Shown in pieces: positions 40,590-52,045 of a stretch of DNA of 64,000 nucleotides (positions are counted from its first letter, which is position 1; the number at the start of each line of letters is the position of its first letter). Origin of the DNA: Sphingobium fluviale. Lineage in GTDB: Bacteria; Pseudomonadota; Alphaproteobacteria; Sphingomonadales; Sphingomonadaceae. The translations under genes were made by a program, and so were the position numbers. The stretch covers positions 18,713 to 82,712 of the forward strand of contig NZ_SBKP01000013.1 in the NCBI RefSeq assembly GCF_004122115.1, in the 5' to 3' direction. The notes under the pieces are model-generated. The model was not told the DNA's origin. It made no database searches and was given only the letters and a program-made list of their open reading frames with translations.

Positions 40590-41685
40590 GACGAGACCCG
40601 CTCCTTTGCTTCCCCGCAGCGAAGATGCACCATATTTTCTTGCGCCGCAACATGGGCCGCGCCCTTTGCCGCTTTTTCTTGCGCATTTATGGCGGGAAAG
40701 CCAAAATGATCCCGATTTGAGACAGAAAGCGCTCGCCGGGCTGCGCGCGTATCAGCATGCGAAGCGTCATGATCCACCCTTGAATCATCCCGTTTCAGCG
40801 CAGTGCGGTGCGACGCGGCTGCTGCATCCATATTGCGCACAAAAATCGGGCCGCGCGGCGATCGTGCTGATCCCTTCACTCATAAATCCGCCGCATATCC
40901 TCGATATGGCAGGCGAGTCGTCGCTGCTGCGCTACCTGGTTGAATGCGGGCATGACCCATGGCTGGTGGACTGGGGCACTCCGGCGGATGATGACCGCAA
41001 TCTCGATCTTGGCGGCCATATCATGGATAGGTTGCTACCGCTCGTTGCGCAGATTGATCGCCCGGTGATCCTCGTCGGCTATTGCCTTGGCGGAACTATG
41101 GCGCTGGCTGCGGCCGGGCCTGTGGGTGCAAAGGCGGTGGCGACGATCGCATCGCCATGGAACTTCTCTGCCTATCCAGAGGATGATCGCGCGCTCATCC
41201 ACACATTATGGACGGAGGCCCAACCTTTATGCGAGCGAATGGGCTATATGCCGATGGAGGTGCTGCAATCCGGCTTTTGGGCGCTCGATCCCACCCGCAC
41301 CGTGCGCAAATATGCGGCCTTTGCCGATATGGAGCCGGGCGGAGACGCGCATCGGGCGTTTCTCGCGGTTGAGGACTGGGCGAACGATGGGCCGCCCCTC
41401 ACCTATGCCGCTGCGCACGAGCTGTTTGAGGATCTCTATGGCGCGGACATGACCGGGCAGGGCCGCTGGTCCGTTGGCGGCAGGATCGTCGACACCGCCA
41501 GCCTCCCCTGCCCCAGTCTCTCGATCCGCTCGATGACGGACAGGATCGTACCCGCAGCCGCAGCCCCCCAATTGAAGGAAAGCCACGATTCGGGGCTTGG
41601 TCATGTCGGCATGATCGTCAGCCGTCGCGCACCGCAGCAAATTTGGGTCAGACTTTCGCAGTGGTTGTCCGAAAACGGCGGATGA
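40588..41685 (+). CDS. PhaC-like alpha/beta hydrolase (short form)
   Basis: 365 aa from ATG 40588. ATG 40543 lies wholly within phaR. The nucleophile elbow is GYCLGG with Cys166, the PHA-synthase-type G-x-C-x-G-G box and not a lipase Ser. Other synthase-like parts are VLIPSLINPPHILDM, WLVDWGTP and SGLGHVGMIVSR, which supplies the catalytic His. It is shorter than true class I PhaC (about 560-600 aa). It may be a class III-like synthase subunit or a granule-associated hydrolase. Position between phaR and phaA supports a PHA role. Confidence 0.78.
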   Translation: MTRPAPLLPRSEDAPYFLAPQHGPRPLPLFLAHLWRESQNDPDLRQKALAGLRAYQHAKRHDPPLNHPVSAQCGATRLLHPYCAQKSGRAAIVLIPSLINPPHILDMAGESSLLRYLVECGHDPWLVDWGTPADDDRNLDLGGHIMDRLLPLVAQIDRPVILVGYCLGGTMALAAAGPVGAKAVATIASPWNFSAYPEDDRALIHTLWTEAQPLCERMGYMPMEVLQSGFWALDPTRTVRKYAAFADMEPGGDAHRAFLAVEDWANDGPPLTYAAAHELFEDLYGADMTGQGRWSVGGRIVDTASLPCPSLSIRSMTDRIVPAAAAPQLKESHDSGLGHVGMIVSRRAPQQIWVRLSQWLSENGG

Positions 41686-41730
41686 GCTAATGCCGCTTCG
41701 CACCATAACAATATCCTGCACGGAGATACT

Positions 41731-42903
41731 ATGAGCAATATCGTTATCACCGCCGCGAGGCGCACCGCCGTTGGCAGCTTCCTGGGCGCCTATGCCAATA
41801 CTCCCGCCCACGAGCTGGGGCGCATCGCCATCGAGTCGGCGCTCGCGCAGGCGGGACTCGCGCCGGAGGAGATTGATGAGGTGATCTTCGGCCAGGTCCT
41901 CACCACCGCGCAGGGCCAGAACCCGACGCGGCAGGCGGCCATCAACGCGGGCATCCCCAAGGATCGCACCGCCTTCACCATCAATCAGGTCTGCGGATCG
42001 GGCCTGCGCTCGGTCGCGCTGGCGGCGCAGGCGATCCAGACCGGCGACGCGCGCATCATGCTGGCAGGCGGGCAGGAGAATATGTCCATGTCTCCCCATG
42101 CGCAAAATCTGCGCGGCGGCATCAAGATGGGCAACGCCTCTCTGGTCGATACGATGGTGTTTGACGGCCTGACCGACGCCTTCAACGGCTATCACATGGG
42201 CATCACGGCGGAAAACCTCGCCGAGCAGTATCAGATCACCCGCGAAGAGCAGGATGCCTTCGCTGTCGGTAGCCAGAACAAGGCAGAGGCGGCGCGTGCC
42301 GCCGGGCGCTTTGCCGACGAAATCGTGCCGGTGACGATCAAGGGCCGCAAGGGCGATATCATCGTCGATCAGGATGAATATATCCGCGCCGGCGCGACAA
42401 TCGAGGCGATGCAGGGCTTGAAGCCCGCGTTCAAGAAGGACGGCACCGTCACCGCCGCCAACGCCAGCGGCCTTAATGACGGCGCGGCCGCGCTGATCCT
42501 GATGACCGAGGAGGAAGCCGCGAAGCGCGGCGCGACCGTGCTCGGCCGGATCGCAAGCTGGGCCACCTGCGGCGTTGACCCGTCGATCATGGGCATCGGC
42601 CCCGCCCCCGCCAGCCGCAAGGCGCTGGAAAAAGCGGGCTGGAGCATCGCCGACCTCGATCTGATCGAGGCGAACGAGGCCTTCGCGGCGCAGGCGCTGG
42701 CGGTAGGCAAGGAGCTGGGCTGGGACGCGGCGAAGGTCAATGTCAACGGCGGGGCCATCGCCATCGGCCACCCGATAGGCGCATCGGGCGCGCGCATCCT
42801 CACCACCCTGCTTTATGAAATGGGCAGGCGCGACGCCAAGAAAGGCCTTGCCACGCTCTGCATCGGCGGTGGCATGGGCATCGCCATGTGCATCGAGCGG
42901 TAA
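41731..42903 (+). CDS. phaA: Acetyl-CoA acetyltransferase (beta-ketothiolase)
   Basis: 390 aa. Condenses two acetyl-CoA to acetoacetyl-CoA, first step of PHB formation, or acts in reverse for degradation. Acyl-carrying Cys88 in [38 protein letters not shown] (catalytic His) and [13 protein letters not shown] (second Cys) are all present. It lies 45 bp after the PhaC-like gene with SD GGAGA. phaB is not adjacent. Generic thiolase use in beta-oxidation cannot be excluded, but the context favours PhaA. Confidence 0.9.
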   Translation: MSNIVITAARRTAVGSFLGAYANTPAHELGRIAIESALAQAGLAPEEIDEVIFGQVLTTAQGQNPTRQAAINAGIPKDRTAFTINQVCGSGLRSVALAAQAIQTGDARIMLAGGQENMSMSPHAQNLRGGIKMGNASLVDTMVFDGLTDAFNGYHMGITAENLAEQYQITREEQDAFAVGSQNKAEAARAAGRFADEIVPVTIKGRKGDIIVDQDEYIRAGATIEAMQGLKPAFKKDGTVTAANASGLNDGAAALILMTEEEAAKRGATVLGRIASWATCGVDPSIMGIGPAPASRKALEKAGWSIADLDLIEANEAFAAQALAVGKELGWDAAKVNVNGGAIAIGHPIGASGARILTTLLYEMGRRDAKKGLATLCIGGGMGIAMCIER

Positions 42904-42927
42904 ACGGGCGAGCTTACCAAGGAAGCG

Positions 42928-42956
42928 GGCCGTCGGGTAAAACCGGCGGCCTTTTT
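42928..42956 (+). terminator. phaA intrinsic terminator
   Basis: GGCCGTCGG (42928-42936) pairs with CCGGCGGCC (42943-42951), one G-U pair included, over a 6-nt loop. TTTTT follows (42952-42956), ending 2 bp before the convergent alr stop. Confidence 0.85.
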
Positions 42957-42958
42957 CA

Positions 42959-44008
42959 TTACACCCAGTAACGCTCGAAGCGATGCCCCAGCCGCGTCAA
43001 CAGCTCATATTGCGACAGGCCGGATACCAGCGCGGTATAACCCAGGTCATAGTCGATATCGACCCAGTCACCCTCTTGCAGTGAGGGGCACTCATTGACG
43101 TCTATCGTCACGAGATCCATCGATACACGGCCGATCACCGCCAGACGCGCGCCGTCCTTCAGCGCTGCGCCGGAACCGGAGAAGATGCGTGCAAAACCAT
43201 CTGCATAGCCGATGTTGATCGTCGCGGTTTCCATCGTGCGGTCGGCGATGAATTCCGCGCCATAGCCTACGGATTCGCCACCACGCACGGTGCGGCGTTG
43301 CAGGATTTCGGCCTGCGGCGTGACCACCGCCTGAATGTTCAGCTCTGCGTCCAGCGTAGGTGTGCCGCCATAGAGCGCAATGCCGGGCCGGGTGAGGTCG
43401 AACGCGAAATCGGTGCCTCGGCAGATGCCCGCGCTGTTCGCCAGGCTGTATCGATTGGCCTTGATGGACTTCTTGGCCTCATTAAACAGCATCAGTTGAA
43501 TGTCATTAAGGTGATGATCGTCCTCGGCGCTAACGAGGTGGCTCATCAGCGTATCGATCTCCAGCCCGTCGAACAGGCCCATGTCCAGCCCGTCGAGCGA
43601 GAGGCCGAGCCGGTTCATACCGGTGTCGATCATCACATCGCACGGGCCGCCGTTGGCCGCTTTCCAGCGCGCGATCTGCGCCGGGCTGTTCAGCACAGGC
43701 CGCGCGCGCGATGCCAGCGCGATCTCCATATCCTCAGGCCGAACGCCGTGAAACACGCTGAGCGACACGCCATCGCCCAGCCCCGGCTCGACATGCTGCG
43801 CCTCTTCCCATGTCGCGACGAAGAAATCGCGGCATCCTTCGGCGGCGAGATGCTCCATCACCCCTTCCGCGCCGAGGCCATAGCCATTGGCCTTGATCGT
43901 CGCGCCGCAGGCCGCGCTGCCGCTCTGTTCCTTGAGCCAGCGATAATTGGAGAGCAGCGCCTGCTTGTCCAGCCGGAGCCGCAGGGGTGATTGATAGTCC
44001 ATGCTCAT
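42959..44008 (-). CDS. alr: Alanine racemase
   Basis: 349 aa, PLP-dependent, makes D-Ala for peptidoglycan. PLP-binding Lys39 lies in TIKANGYGLG. MIDTGMNRLGL, SVGYGAEF (catalytic Tyr of the partner chain) and GRVSMDLVTIDV are all typical. The sequence is somewhat divergent in the C-terminal barrel but has full length. It is 22 bp downstream of the MFS gene, in the same direction, with a short overlap-free gap. Confidence 0.92.
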   Translation of the reverse strand: MSMDYQSPLRLRLDKQALLSNYRWLKEQSGSAACGATIKANGYGLGAEGVMEHLAAEGCRDFFVATWEEAQHVEPGLGDGVSLSVFHGVRPEDMEIALASRARPVLNSPAQIARWKAANGGPCDVMIDTGMNRLGLSLDGLDMGLFDGLEIDTLMSHLVSAEDDHHLNDIQLMLFNEAKKSIKANRYSLANSAGICRGTDFAFDLTRPGIALYGGTPTLDAELNIQAVVTPQAEILQRRTVRGGESVGYGAEFIADRTMETATINIGYADGFARIFSGSGAALKDGARLAVIGRVSMDLVTIDVNECPSLQEGDWVDIDYDLGYTALVSGLSQYELLTRLGHRFERYWV

Positions 44009-44030
44009 AGCGAAAAATGCCCCACCGCGC

Positions 44031-45626
44031 CTAATCTGCCCACATGCCCCCCTTGGTTTCCTTCAACCCCCATAGGCACACCAGCAGGGCCATTAGCACG
44101 ACCGCGAACGTATACCAGAGGCCCGCATAAACATTGCCTGACCGCGCTGCAATATACACGCTGACAAGTGGAAGAAATCCGCCGAAATAGCCGGTGCCGA
44201 TATGATAGGGGATCGACATGGAGCTGTAGCGCACCTTGGGCGGAAACATCTCTGCCAAAAGCGCCGCAACCGGCCCATAGGTCATGCCTGACAGCGCTGA
44301 CAGCGCCAGCAGTAAGCCGATGATGATGAGCGCGCTGGAAAGCGGGGGGTGCTGTTTGGCAAAGCTGTATCCGGCAGCCTCCAGTGCGGGCTTGATCGTA
44401 TTTGGATCGCCGATCGCCAGAGTGCGATCTCCGATACGCATGGAAGCAGGCAAATATGTGTCGCCATATCCGCCGATCTGCTCGCGCTGATACTGCACAC
44501 CCAGCCGGGTCAGCTCCGCAAGCGCCTGCCCGCATGGGGTTTTCTGATTGGCGCTGAAGGGATCGAACGCACATTCGTTCGCCACTACTACTACCGGCGC
44601 AGCCTCTTCCGCCGAGGCCCGGCCCGGATTGGCGGCATGGCCCATAACAAGCATCAGCGGGAACAGCAGCAGCAGCGTCAGGACATAGCCAATGATGATC
44701 GGCTTCTTTCGCCCTACCTTATCGGATAAGTGGCCGAACAGGATGAAGAAGCCCATGCCCAGCGTGGCGGCGATGCCGATGGTGATCTCAGCCCATGTCT
44801 CATCAACCTGCAACGGCCCCTTGAGCAGGCTCAATCCGCTGAAGAAGGCCGTGTACCAGATCACGGTCAGCCCCGCCGCGATGCCGAACAGTGCCACGAA
44901 AATCCGCTTCTTGTTGCCTGGATAGGTAAAGCTCTCGACAAAGGGGTTGCTCGCCAGCTCGCCTTCCTCCTTCATCGCCTTGAACACCGGGCTTTCCGAG
45001 AGCTTCATGCGCATCCAGAGCGAGAGGGCCAGCAGCAGCAGCGAGATCAGGAACGGCACGCGCCAGCCCCATGTCGCCCATGCGTCCGCCGGGATCAGCG
45101 CTTTGCACAAGAGCACGACGACAAGGCTCAGCACGAAGCCGCCCACCACGCTGGCCTGAATGAAGCTGGTGTAAAAACCGCGCTTTTCCGGCGGCGCATG
45201 CTCTGACACATAGACCGCCGCGCCGCCATATTCACCGCCGAGCGCCAAGCCCTGGCATATGCGCAGCAACAAGACCAACGCTGGCGCGGCATAGCCAATG
45301 CTATCCGCCGAGGGGATGAGGCCGACCCCCGCTGTGGCAATGCCCATCAGTGTAACGGTGACGAGGAACGTGTATTTCCGGCCCAGCCTGTCGCCCAGAT
45401 AGCCGAACAGGATCGCGCCCAAAGGCCGGAAGCCGAAACCGACGGCGAACCCCGCCCACACCAGCAGAGTCTCCAGCGTCTCGCTACCGGATGGAAAGAA
45501 CGCCTTGCCGATAAACCCTGCCAGCGTCGCGTAAATGAAGAAATCATACCATTCGAATACTGTACCGGCTGATGATGCGCCGATGACCAGCCGAATTTCG
45601 GACTTGCTGACTTCCTTGCCTGCCAC
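44031..45626 (-). CDS. MFS transporter, MHS type with large loop insertion
   Basis: 531 aa. It begins IGASSAGTVFEWYDFFIYATLAGFIG and shows GYLGDRLGRKYTF and GLALGGEYGGAAVYVSEHAPP, the MHS (ProP-like) signature. Between the hydrophobic segments around residues 320 and 430 lies an extra hydrophilic stretch of about 95 residues with two Cys (NECAFDPF, TPCGQALAEL), absent from the first MHS protein here (21625). It probably lies outside the membrane. Substrate unknown, perhaps a carboxylate. It is divergent from nothing and lies downstream of the pccA gene, 79 bp away. Confidence 0.85.
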   Translation of the reverse strand: MAGKEVSKSEIRLVIGASSAGTVFEWYDFFIYATLAGFIGKAFFPSGSETLETLLVWAGFAVGFGFRPLGAILFGYLGDRLGRKYTFLVTVTLMGIATAGVGLIPSADSIGYAAPALVLLLRICQGLALGGEYGGAAVYVSEHAPPEKRGFYTSFIQASVVGGFVLSLVVVLLCKALIPADAWATWGWRVPFLISLLLLALSLWMRMKLSESPVFKAMKEEGELASNPFVESFTYPGNKKRIFVALFGIAAGLTVIWYTAFFSGLSLLKGPLQVDETWAEITIGIAATLGMGFFILFGHLSDKVGRKKPIIIGYVLTLLLLFPLMLVMGHAANPGRASAEEAAPVVVVANECAFDPFSANQKTPCGQALAELTRLGVQYQREQIGGYGDTYLPASMRIGDRTLAIGDPNTIKPALEAAGYSFAKQHPPLSSALIIIGLLLALSALSGMTYGPVAALLAEMFPPKVRYSSMSIPYHIGTGYFGGFLPLVSVYIAARSGNVYAGLWYTFAVVLMALLVCLWGLKETKGGMWAD

Positions 45627-45705
45627 GCCTCTGCCCCTCGCCCGCTTGATTATAGGTGAGGAGCATTAGCGTGAATAGCGGGCCGCGCAACTGGCAACGC
45701 GCGAT

Positions 45706-47691
45706 TTATTCCAGTTCGAGAATGATGCTGTCCACGGCAAGGCTTTCGCCTGCCTTGGCATTGACGGCCTTGACCACGCCGGTCTTCTCCGCGCGCAGGA
45801 TATTCTCCATCTTCATCGCCTCGATCACGGCCAGCGGCTGGCCCGCCTCCACCTTGTCGCCTTCCTTGACATTGAGCGACACGAGCAGGCCCGGCATCGG
45901 GCAGATGAGATATTTGGAAAGGTCGGGCGGCAGCTTCTCGATCATGTGCGCGGCAAAGGGCGCGACATGGGCAGGCAGCACGCGCGCGACATGGCTCGCG
46001 CCGCGCGTTGTCAGCTTGAAGCCGGTGCGCGTGGGCGCGATGCGGACGGAAAGCGCCTCTTCGCCAAACTCGGCGTCGATGATGCGGTCCCCCGGCGTAT
46101 ATTCAAGGCTCATGTCGAGCGGCGCGTTGTCCACCAGCACATCGTCGCCGTTGATCGAGACGATATGGTCCGCGCCGCCGATGCGCACCGCCCAGTCTGA
46201 TGGCGGACGCAGGCGCTTGCCCAACTGCCCGTCGATCCGGCGCGAGCGGTCTGCCTGCGCCATCCCTGCAAAGGCGGCGATGGCGGCAAGGCGGCGCAAA
46301 AGCTCTTCGGACGCGGGCGCGCCGTGGAACCCATCGGGATACTCCTCGGCGATGAACCCGGTTGTGATATTGCCGGAGCGGAACCGCTCATGCTGCATGA
46401 TTGCGGAAACGAAATCGATGTTGTGGCCAAGCCCCTCGATCTCGAAGCTGTCCAGCGCCGCAATCTGCTTGTCGATTGCCTCAAGCCGCGTCGGCGCATA
46501 GGTGATCAGCTTGGCGATCATCGGGTCATAGAACATGCTGACCTCGCCGCCCTCGGCCACGCCATCGTCCACGCGCACGCCCTCGATCACCGTCGGCGGG
46601 TTATAGCGGATCAGGCGACCGGTGGAGGGCAGGAACCCGCGATAGGGATCTTCCGCATAGACGCGGTTTTCGATTGACCAGCCGTTGATCTTCACGTCAT
46701 CCTGCGTGAACGAGAGCTTTTCTCCATTCGCGACCCGGATCATCTGCTCGACGAGGTCGACGCCAGTGATCTGCTCGGTGACGGGGTGCTCCACCTGAAG
46801 CCGGGTGTTCATTTCGAGGAAGTAGAACCCGTCGCCGGTCTTGTCCGCGCCCGAGACGATCAGCTCGACCGTGCCCGCGCTGAAATAGCCCACCGCACGC
46901 GCCAGAGCGACGCACTGCTCGCCCATTTTCTTGCGCATTTCAGGGGATACGAACGGCGACGGCGCTTCCTCGACCACCTTCTGGTGGCGGCGCTGGATCG
47001 AACATTCGCGCTCGTTCAGATAGACGATATTGCCGTGCTGATCGCCCAGCACCTGAATTTCGATATGGCGCGGGCTTTCGATGAACTTCTCGATGAACAC
47101 GCGGTCATCGCCGAAGCTCGCAAGCCCCTCGCGCTTGGTCGCCTCGAAGCCCTCGCGCACATCCTGCTCGGAGTAAGCGAGGCGCATGCCCTTGCCGCCG
47201 CCGCCCGCCGATGCCTTCATCATAACAGGATAGCCGATCTCGTTCGAGATTTTCACCGCATGTTCGGTGTCTTCAATCTCGCCCACAAAGCCGGGGACGA
47301 CATTGACGCCCGCCTCCATCGCGAGCTTCTTCGACTCGATCTTGTCGCCCATCGCCGCGATGGCGTTGGCAGGCGGGCCGACGAAGATGATGCCTTCCGC
47401 GTCCAGCGCCTTGCGGAAGCTCTCCCGCTCAGACAGGAAGCCGTAGCCGGGGTGGACCGCGTCCGCGCCGGTCTGCTTGCAGGCCGCGATGATCTTGTCC
47501 GCGATGAGGTATGACTGCGCGGCGGGCGACGGGCCGATATGCACCGCCTCATCCGCGATCAACACATGCGGCGCGCGCGCATCGGCATCGGAATAGACCG
47601 CGACCGTGGCGATGCCCATCTTCTTCGCCGTGCGCATGACCCGGCAGGCGATCTCGCCACGATTTGCGATGAGGATTTTTTTGATGGTCAT
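45706..47691 (-). CDS. pccA: Propionyl-CoA carboxylase alpha (biotin carboxylase + BCCP)
   Basis: 661 aa. The biotin carboxylase domain (residues 1-450) starts IKKILIANRGEIACRVMRTAKK. It has the ATP-grasp GGGGKGMRLAYSE, FIESPRHIEIQVLGD and EMNTRLQVEHPVTE. A BT-like middle domain and the C-terminal biotinyl domain follow, with Lys627 in EAMKMEN. It carboxylates biotin, and PccB transfers CO2 to propionyl-CoA to give (S)-methylmalonyl-CoA. The assignment over methylcrotonyl-CoA carboxylase comes from mcm, mce, pccB and scfR in the same cluster. Confidence 0.92.
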   Translation of the reverse strand: MTIKKILIANRGEIACRVMRTAKKMGIATVAVYSDADARAPHVLIADEAVHIGPSPAAQSYLIADKIIAACKQTGADAVHPGYGFLSERESFRKALDAEGIIFVGPPANAIAAMGDKIESKKLAMEAGVNVVPGFVGEIEDTEHAVKISNEIGYPVMMKASAGGGGKGMRLAYSEQDVREGFEATKREGLASFGDDRVFIEKFIESPRHIEIQVLGDQHGNIVYLNERECSIQRRHQKVVEEAPSPFVSPEMRKKMGEQCVALARAVGYFSAGTVELIVSGADKTGDGFYFLEMNTRLQVEHPVTEQITGVDLVEQMIRVANGEKLSFTQDDVKINGWSIENRVYAEDPYRGFLPSTGRLIRYNPPTVIEGVRVDDGVAEGGEVSMFYDPMIAKLITYAPTRLEAIDKQIAALDSFEIEGLGHNIDFVSAIMQHERFRSGNITTGFIAEEYPDGFHGAPASEELLRRLAAIAAFAGMAQADRSRRIDGQLGKRLRPPSDWAVRIGGADHIVSINGDDVLVDNAPLDMSLEYTPGDRIIDAEFGEEALSVRIAPTRTGFKLTTRGASHVARVLPAHVAPFAAHMIEKLPPDLSKYLICPMPGLLVSLNVKEGDKVEAGQPLAVIEAMKMENILRAEKTGVVKAVNAKAGESLAVDSIILELE

Positions 47692-47891
47692 TTGTTATTG
47701 TTCCTAGATACTATTCGCACAGACCAAAACAGATATAAAAAGAAGAAGAAACTCAGTATTATACGCGACCCATTGCCAACAAACTCGGTATCAGAAGTTG
47801 TCAAACCATAAGTTCCCCAACACACTATCGATACAAAACATAACCCTGCACAAACTGCCGCGCATTCGATCAGGTCAGCAATAAGTCTCAC
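47688..47891 (-). CDS. Small two-helix membrane protein, unknown
   Basis: 67 aa, GTG start, stop overlapping the pccA ATG by 4 bp (ATGA). Two hydrophobic helices are visible, about residues 7-28 (LIECAAVCAGLCFVSIVCWGTYG) and 44-60 (IILSFFFFLYLFWSV), followed by a basic end SRNNNK. Three Cys lie in helix one. Base composition and codon use are visibly AT-richer than the neighbours. No family recognised. The overlap suggests translational coupling to pccA, but the GTG lacks a clear SD, so expression is uncertain. Confidence 0.5.
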   Translation of the reverse strand: MRLIADLIECAAVCAGLCFVSIVCWGTYGLTTSDTEFVGNGSRIILSFFFFLYLFWSVRIVSRNNNK

Positions 47892-47913
47892 TCCGTCGCC
47901 CCCGCAACAAACC

Positions 47914-48028
47914 CGTCACCCTGAACTTGTTTCAGGGTCCATTCCTCCCAACACGCCATCGCTGCCGAAGGCGGGATGTGTTGTCGAGGCACGTGACTCG
48001 ACAGCACTGAAACAAGTTCAGCATGACG
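47914..48028. repeat. REPIN-like inverted REP pair 1
   Basis: Left REP: CCCTGAA (47919-47925), loop CTTGT, TTCAGGG (47931-47937), headed by CGTCA. Right REP, inverted: CTGAA (48007-48011), loop ACAAG, TTCAG (48017-48021), ending TGACG. Between them a third hairpin, GTCGAG (47983-47988) with CTCGAC (47997-48002). The layout of two inverted REPs around a central stem is that of REPINs. Confidence 0.75.
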
Positions 48029-48041
48029 ATGACTTAAGGGA

Positions 48042-48126
48042 GCCGTCATGCCGGGCTTGACCCGGCATCCCGCTGCTTTCTCGGCTGCCAAGAAAGCTGG
48101 ACCCCGGATTAAATCCGGGGTGATGG
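48042..48126. repeat. REPIN-like inverted REP pair 2
   Basis: Left REP: ATGCCGGG (48048-48055), loop CTTGA, CCCGGCAT (48061-48068), headed by CGTC and followed by CCCGCT. Right REP, inverted: CCCCGGAT (48102-48109) and ATCCGGGG (48113-48120), tail TGATGG. Central stem GCTTTCT (48075-48081) with AGAAAGC (48091-48097). It shares head CGTCA, loop CTTGA and tail CCCGCT with the REPs that flank the GIY-YIG gene at 34392-34776. Confidence 0.75.
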
Positions 48127-48141
48127 AGGCGGGTGAGTAAT

Positions 48142-49139
48142 TCACTCCGCCGCCTCTTCGAGATGCCCATGTGGCACCGCCTGCATCGCGCGGATGCCGA
48201 GTTTCGCCAGCATCGCCGCGTCCTTGTCGTCGCCCGTATTGGGCGCGGTGAGGAGCTTGTCTCCGGTGAAGATGCTGTTCGCGCCCGCCATGAAGCAGAG
48301 CGCCTGACAGCTCTCGGACATGCTCTCGCGCCCCGCAGACAGGCGCACCATGCTCGCGGGCATCGTGATCCGCGCCACCGCGACCGTGCGGACGAACTCG
48401 ATCTCGTCGATCTTCGCCAGCGGCGTATCGGCCAGCATATCGCCCAGCACCGTGCCCTTCACCGGCACCAGCGCGTTGATCGGCACGCTTTCCGGGTGCG
48501 GCATCGTGCTCAAAGCATGGATGAAGCCGATGCGGTCCTCGCGCGTTTCGCCGAGGCCCACGATCCCGCCGCAGCACACGTTGATCCCCGCCGCGCGGAC
48601 ATTCTCCAGCGTCTCGATCCGGTCCTCGAACGTCCGCGTGCTGATGATGTTCGCGTAATTCTCCGGCGCGGTGTCGATATTGTGGTTGTAATAATCGAGG
48701 CCCGCATCGGCGAGTTGGCGGGCCTGCCCTTCGCTCAGCATGCCCAGCGTCATGCAGGTTTCCATGCCCATTTCACGAACGCCGCGGATCATTTCCTTCA
48801 GCGCAGGCATGTCCCGCTCCTTGGGGTTGCGCCACGCTGCCCCCATACAAAAACGCCCGGAGCCATTGTCCTTCGCCTGCGCCGCTGCCTGCAACACCGC
48901 GCGCACATCCATCAGCTTGGTCGCCTTGACGCCGCTGTCTGCCTCCACGCTCTGCGAGCAATAGCCGCAATCCTCCGGGCAGCCTCCGGTCTTGATCGAA
49001 AGCAGTGTTGAGAGCTGAACCTCGTTTCGCGGATGGTTAGCGCGATGCACCGTCTGCGCCTCGTACACGAGGTCCATGAACGGCATATCGAACAACGCGG
49101 TAATATCGGCGCGGGTCCAGTCTGTGCGTGGTAAAACGG

Positions 49140-49143
<4 letters not shown>
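48142..49143 (-). CDS. bioB: Biotin synthase
   Basis: 333 aa from TTG 49143, which overlaps the mcm stop as TTGA. A longer start (49203) lies within mcm. Radical-SAM enzyme that inserts sulfur into dethiobiotin. [13 protein letters not shown] carries the cluster ligands Cys55, Cys59 and Cys62. [28 protein letters not shown] and the C-terminal [14 protein letters not shown] are also diagnostic. No other bio genes are here. Its presence in the propionyl-CoA cluster probably links cofactor supply to the biotin-dependent PccA. Confidence 0.95.
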
Positions 49144-51265
<2,122 letters not shown>

Positions 51266-51266
<1 letters not shown>

Positions 51267-52045
51267 TATTCGCCCCTGAAATCCGGTTTGCGCTTTTCGG
51301 CAAAGGCCTGCACCGCCTCGCGGAAATCGCGCGTGCGCCCTGCGGCCTGTTGATTGCTTTTCTCGACCTCAAAGGTCTCTATCAATGTCATGTTGAGTGC
51401 GGCGGCGACCTGTTTGCGGATCATCCCCAGCGCTACCGACGGACCACGCGCCAGCTTGGTGGCAATCGCCGTCGCATCAGCGAGCACGGTATCGTCGTCG
51501 GCGAGTCGCGTCACCAGCCCCAGATCGAGCGCCTGCTCCGCCGAAACCTTCTCGCCCAGCAGCGCCATTTCCAGCGCCTTGGCCCGCCCGGCAGACTTTG
51601 CCACCAGCCATGTCGCAGCCGCATCCGGCACCAGCCCGATGTTGGCGAAGGCGAGCATCAGATAGGCCGAACGCGCCATCACCACGATGTCCGCCGCCAG
51701 CGCAAAGCTGAGCCCTGCGCCCACCGCCGGGCCATTGATCGCGCTGATAATCGGAATGTTGGCATCCGCCAGTGCTTGCACCGCCGGGCGGTAATAGGTG
51801 TCGAGCAACGCACCCAGATCTTCCGGCATACCCTGCCCGTCGCCGATCAGGTCCGCGCCAGAACAGAACGCCCCGCCCGCTCCGGTCAGCACCAGCGCGC
51901 GCGCGCCATCGGCCTGCGCCTGTGCGACCGCCTGCGTCAACTCGGTCAGCAGCGTGAACGACAGCGCGTTCATCCGCTCCGGCCGGTTGAGGGTGATGGT
52001 GGCGACGCCTCCCTCAAGCGCGTAGATCAGCGTTTCATAGCTCAA
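51266..52045 (-). CDS. Enoyl-CoA hydratase/isomerase family protein
   Basis: 259 aa, crotonase fold. [26 protein letters not shown] (oxyanion-hole region), [19 protein letters not shown], and the C-terminal [31 protein letters not shown]. It resembles the PaaG/isomerase-like group more than classic hydratases. One of the two usual catalytic Glu positions appears replaced (VPDAAATW where hydratases often have a Glu), so an isomerase-type or other crotonase activity is possible. It sits between mce and mcm with 4-bp and 1-bp overlaps. Confidence 0.85.

Noticed and set aside
47914..48126. CRISPR array
   Set aside because: Repeats differ in stem sequence, alternate in orientation and have irregular spacing, and no cas genes are present. 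They are REP pairs.
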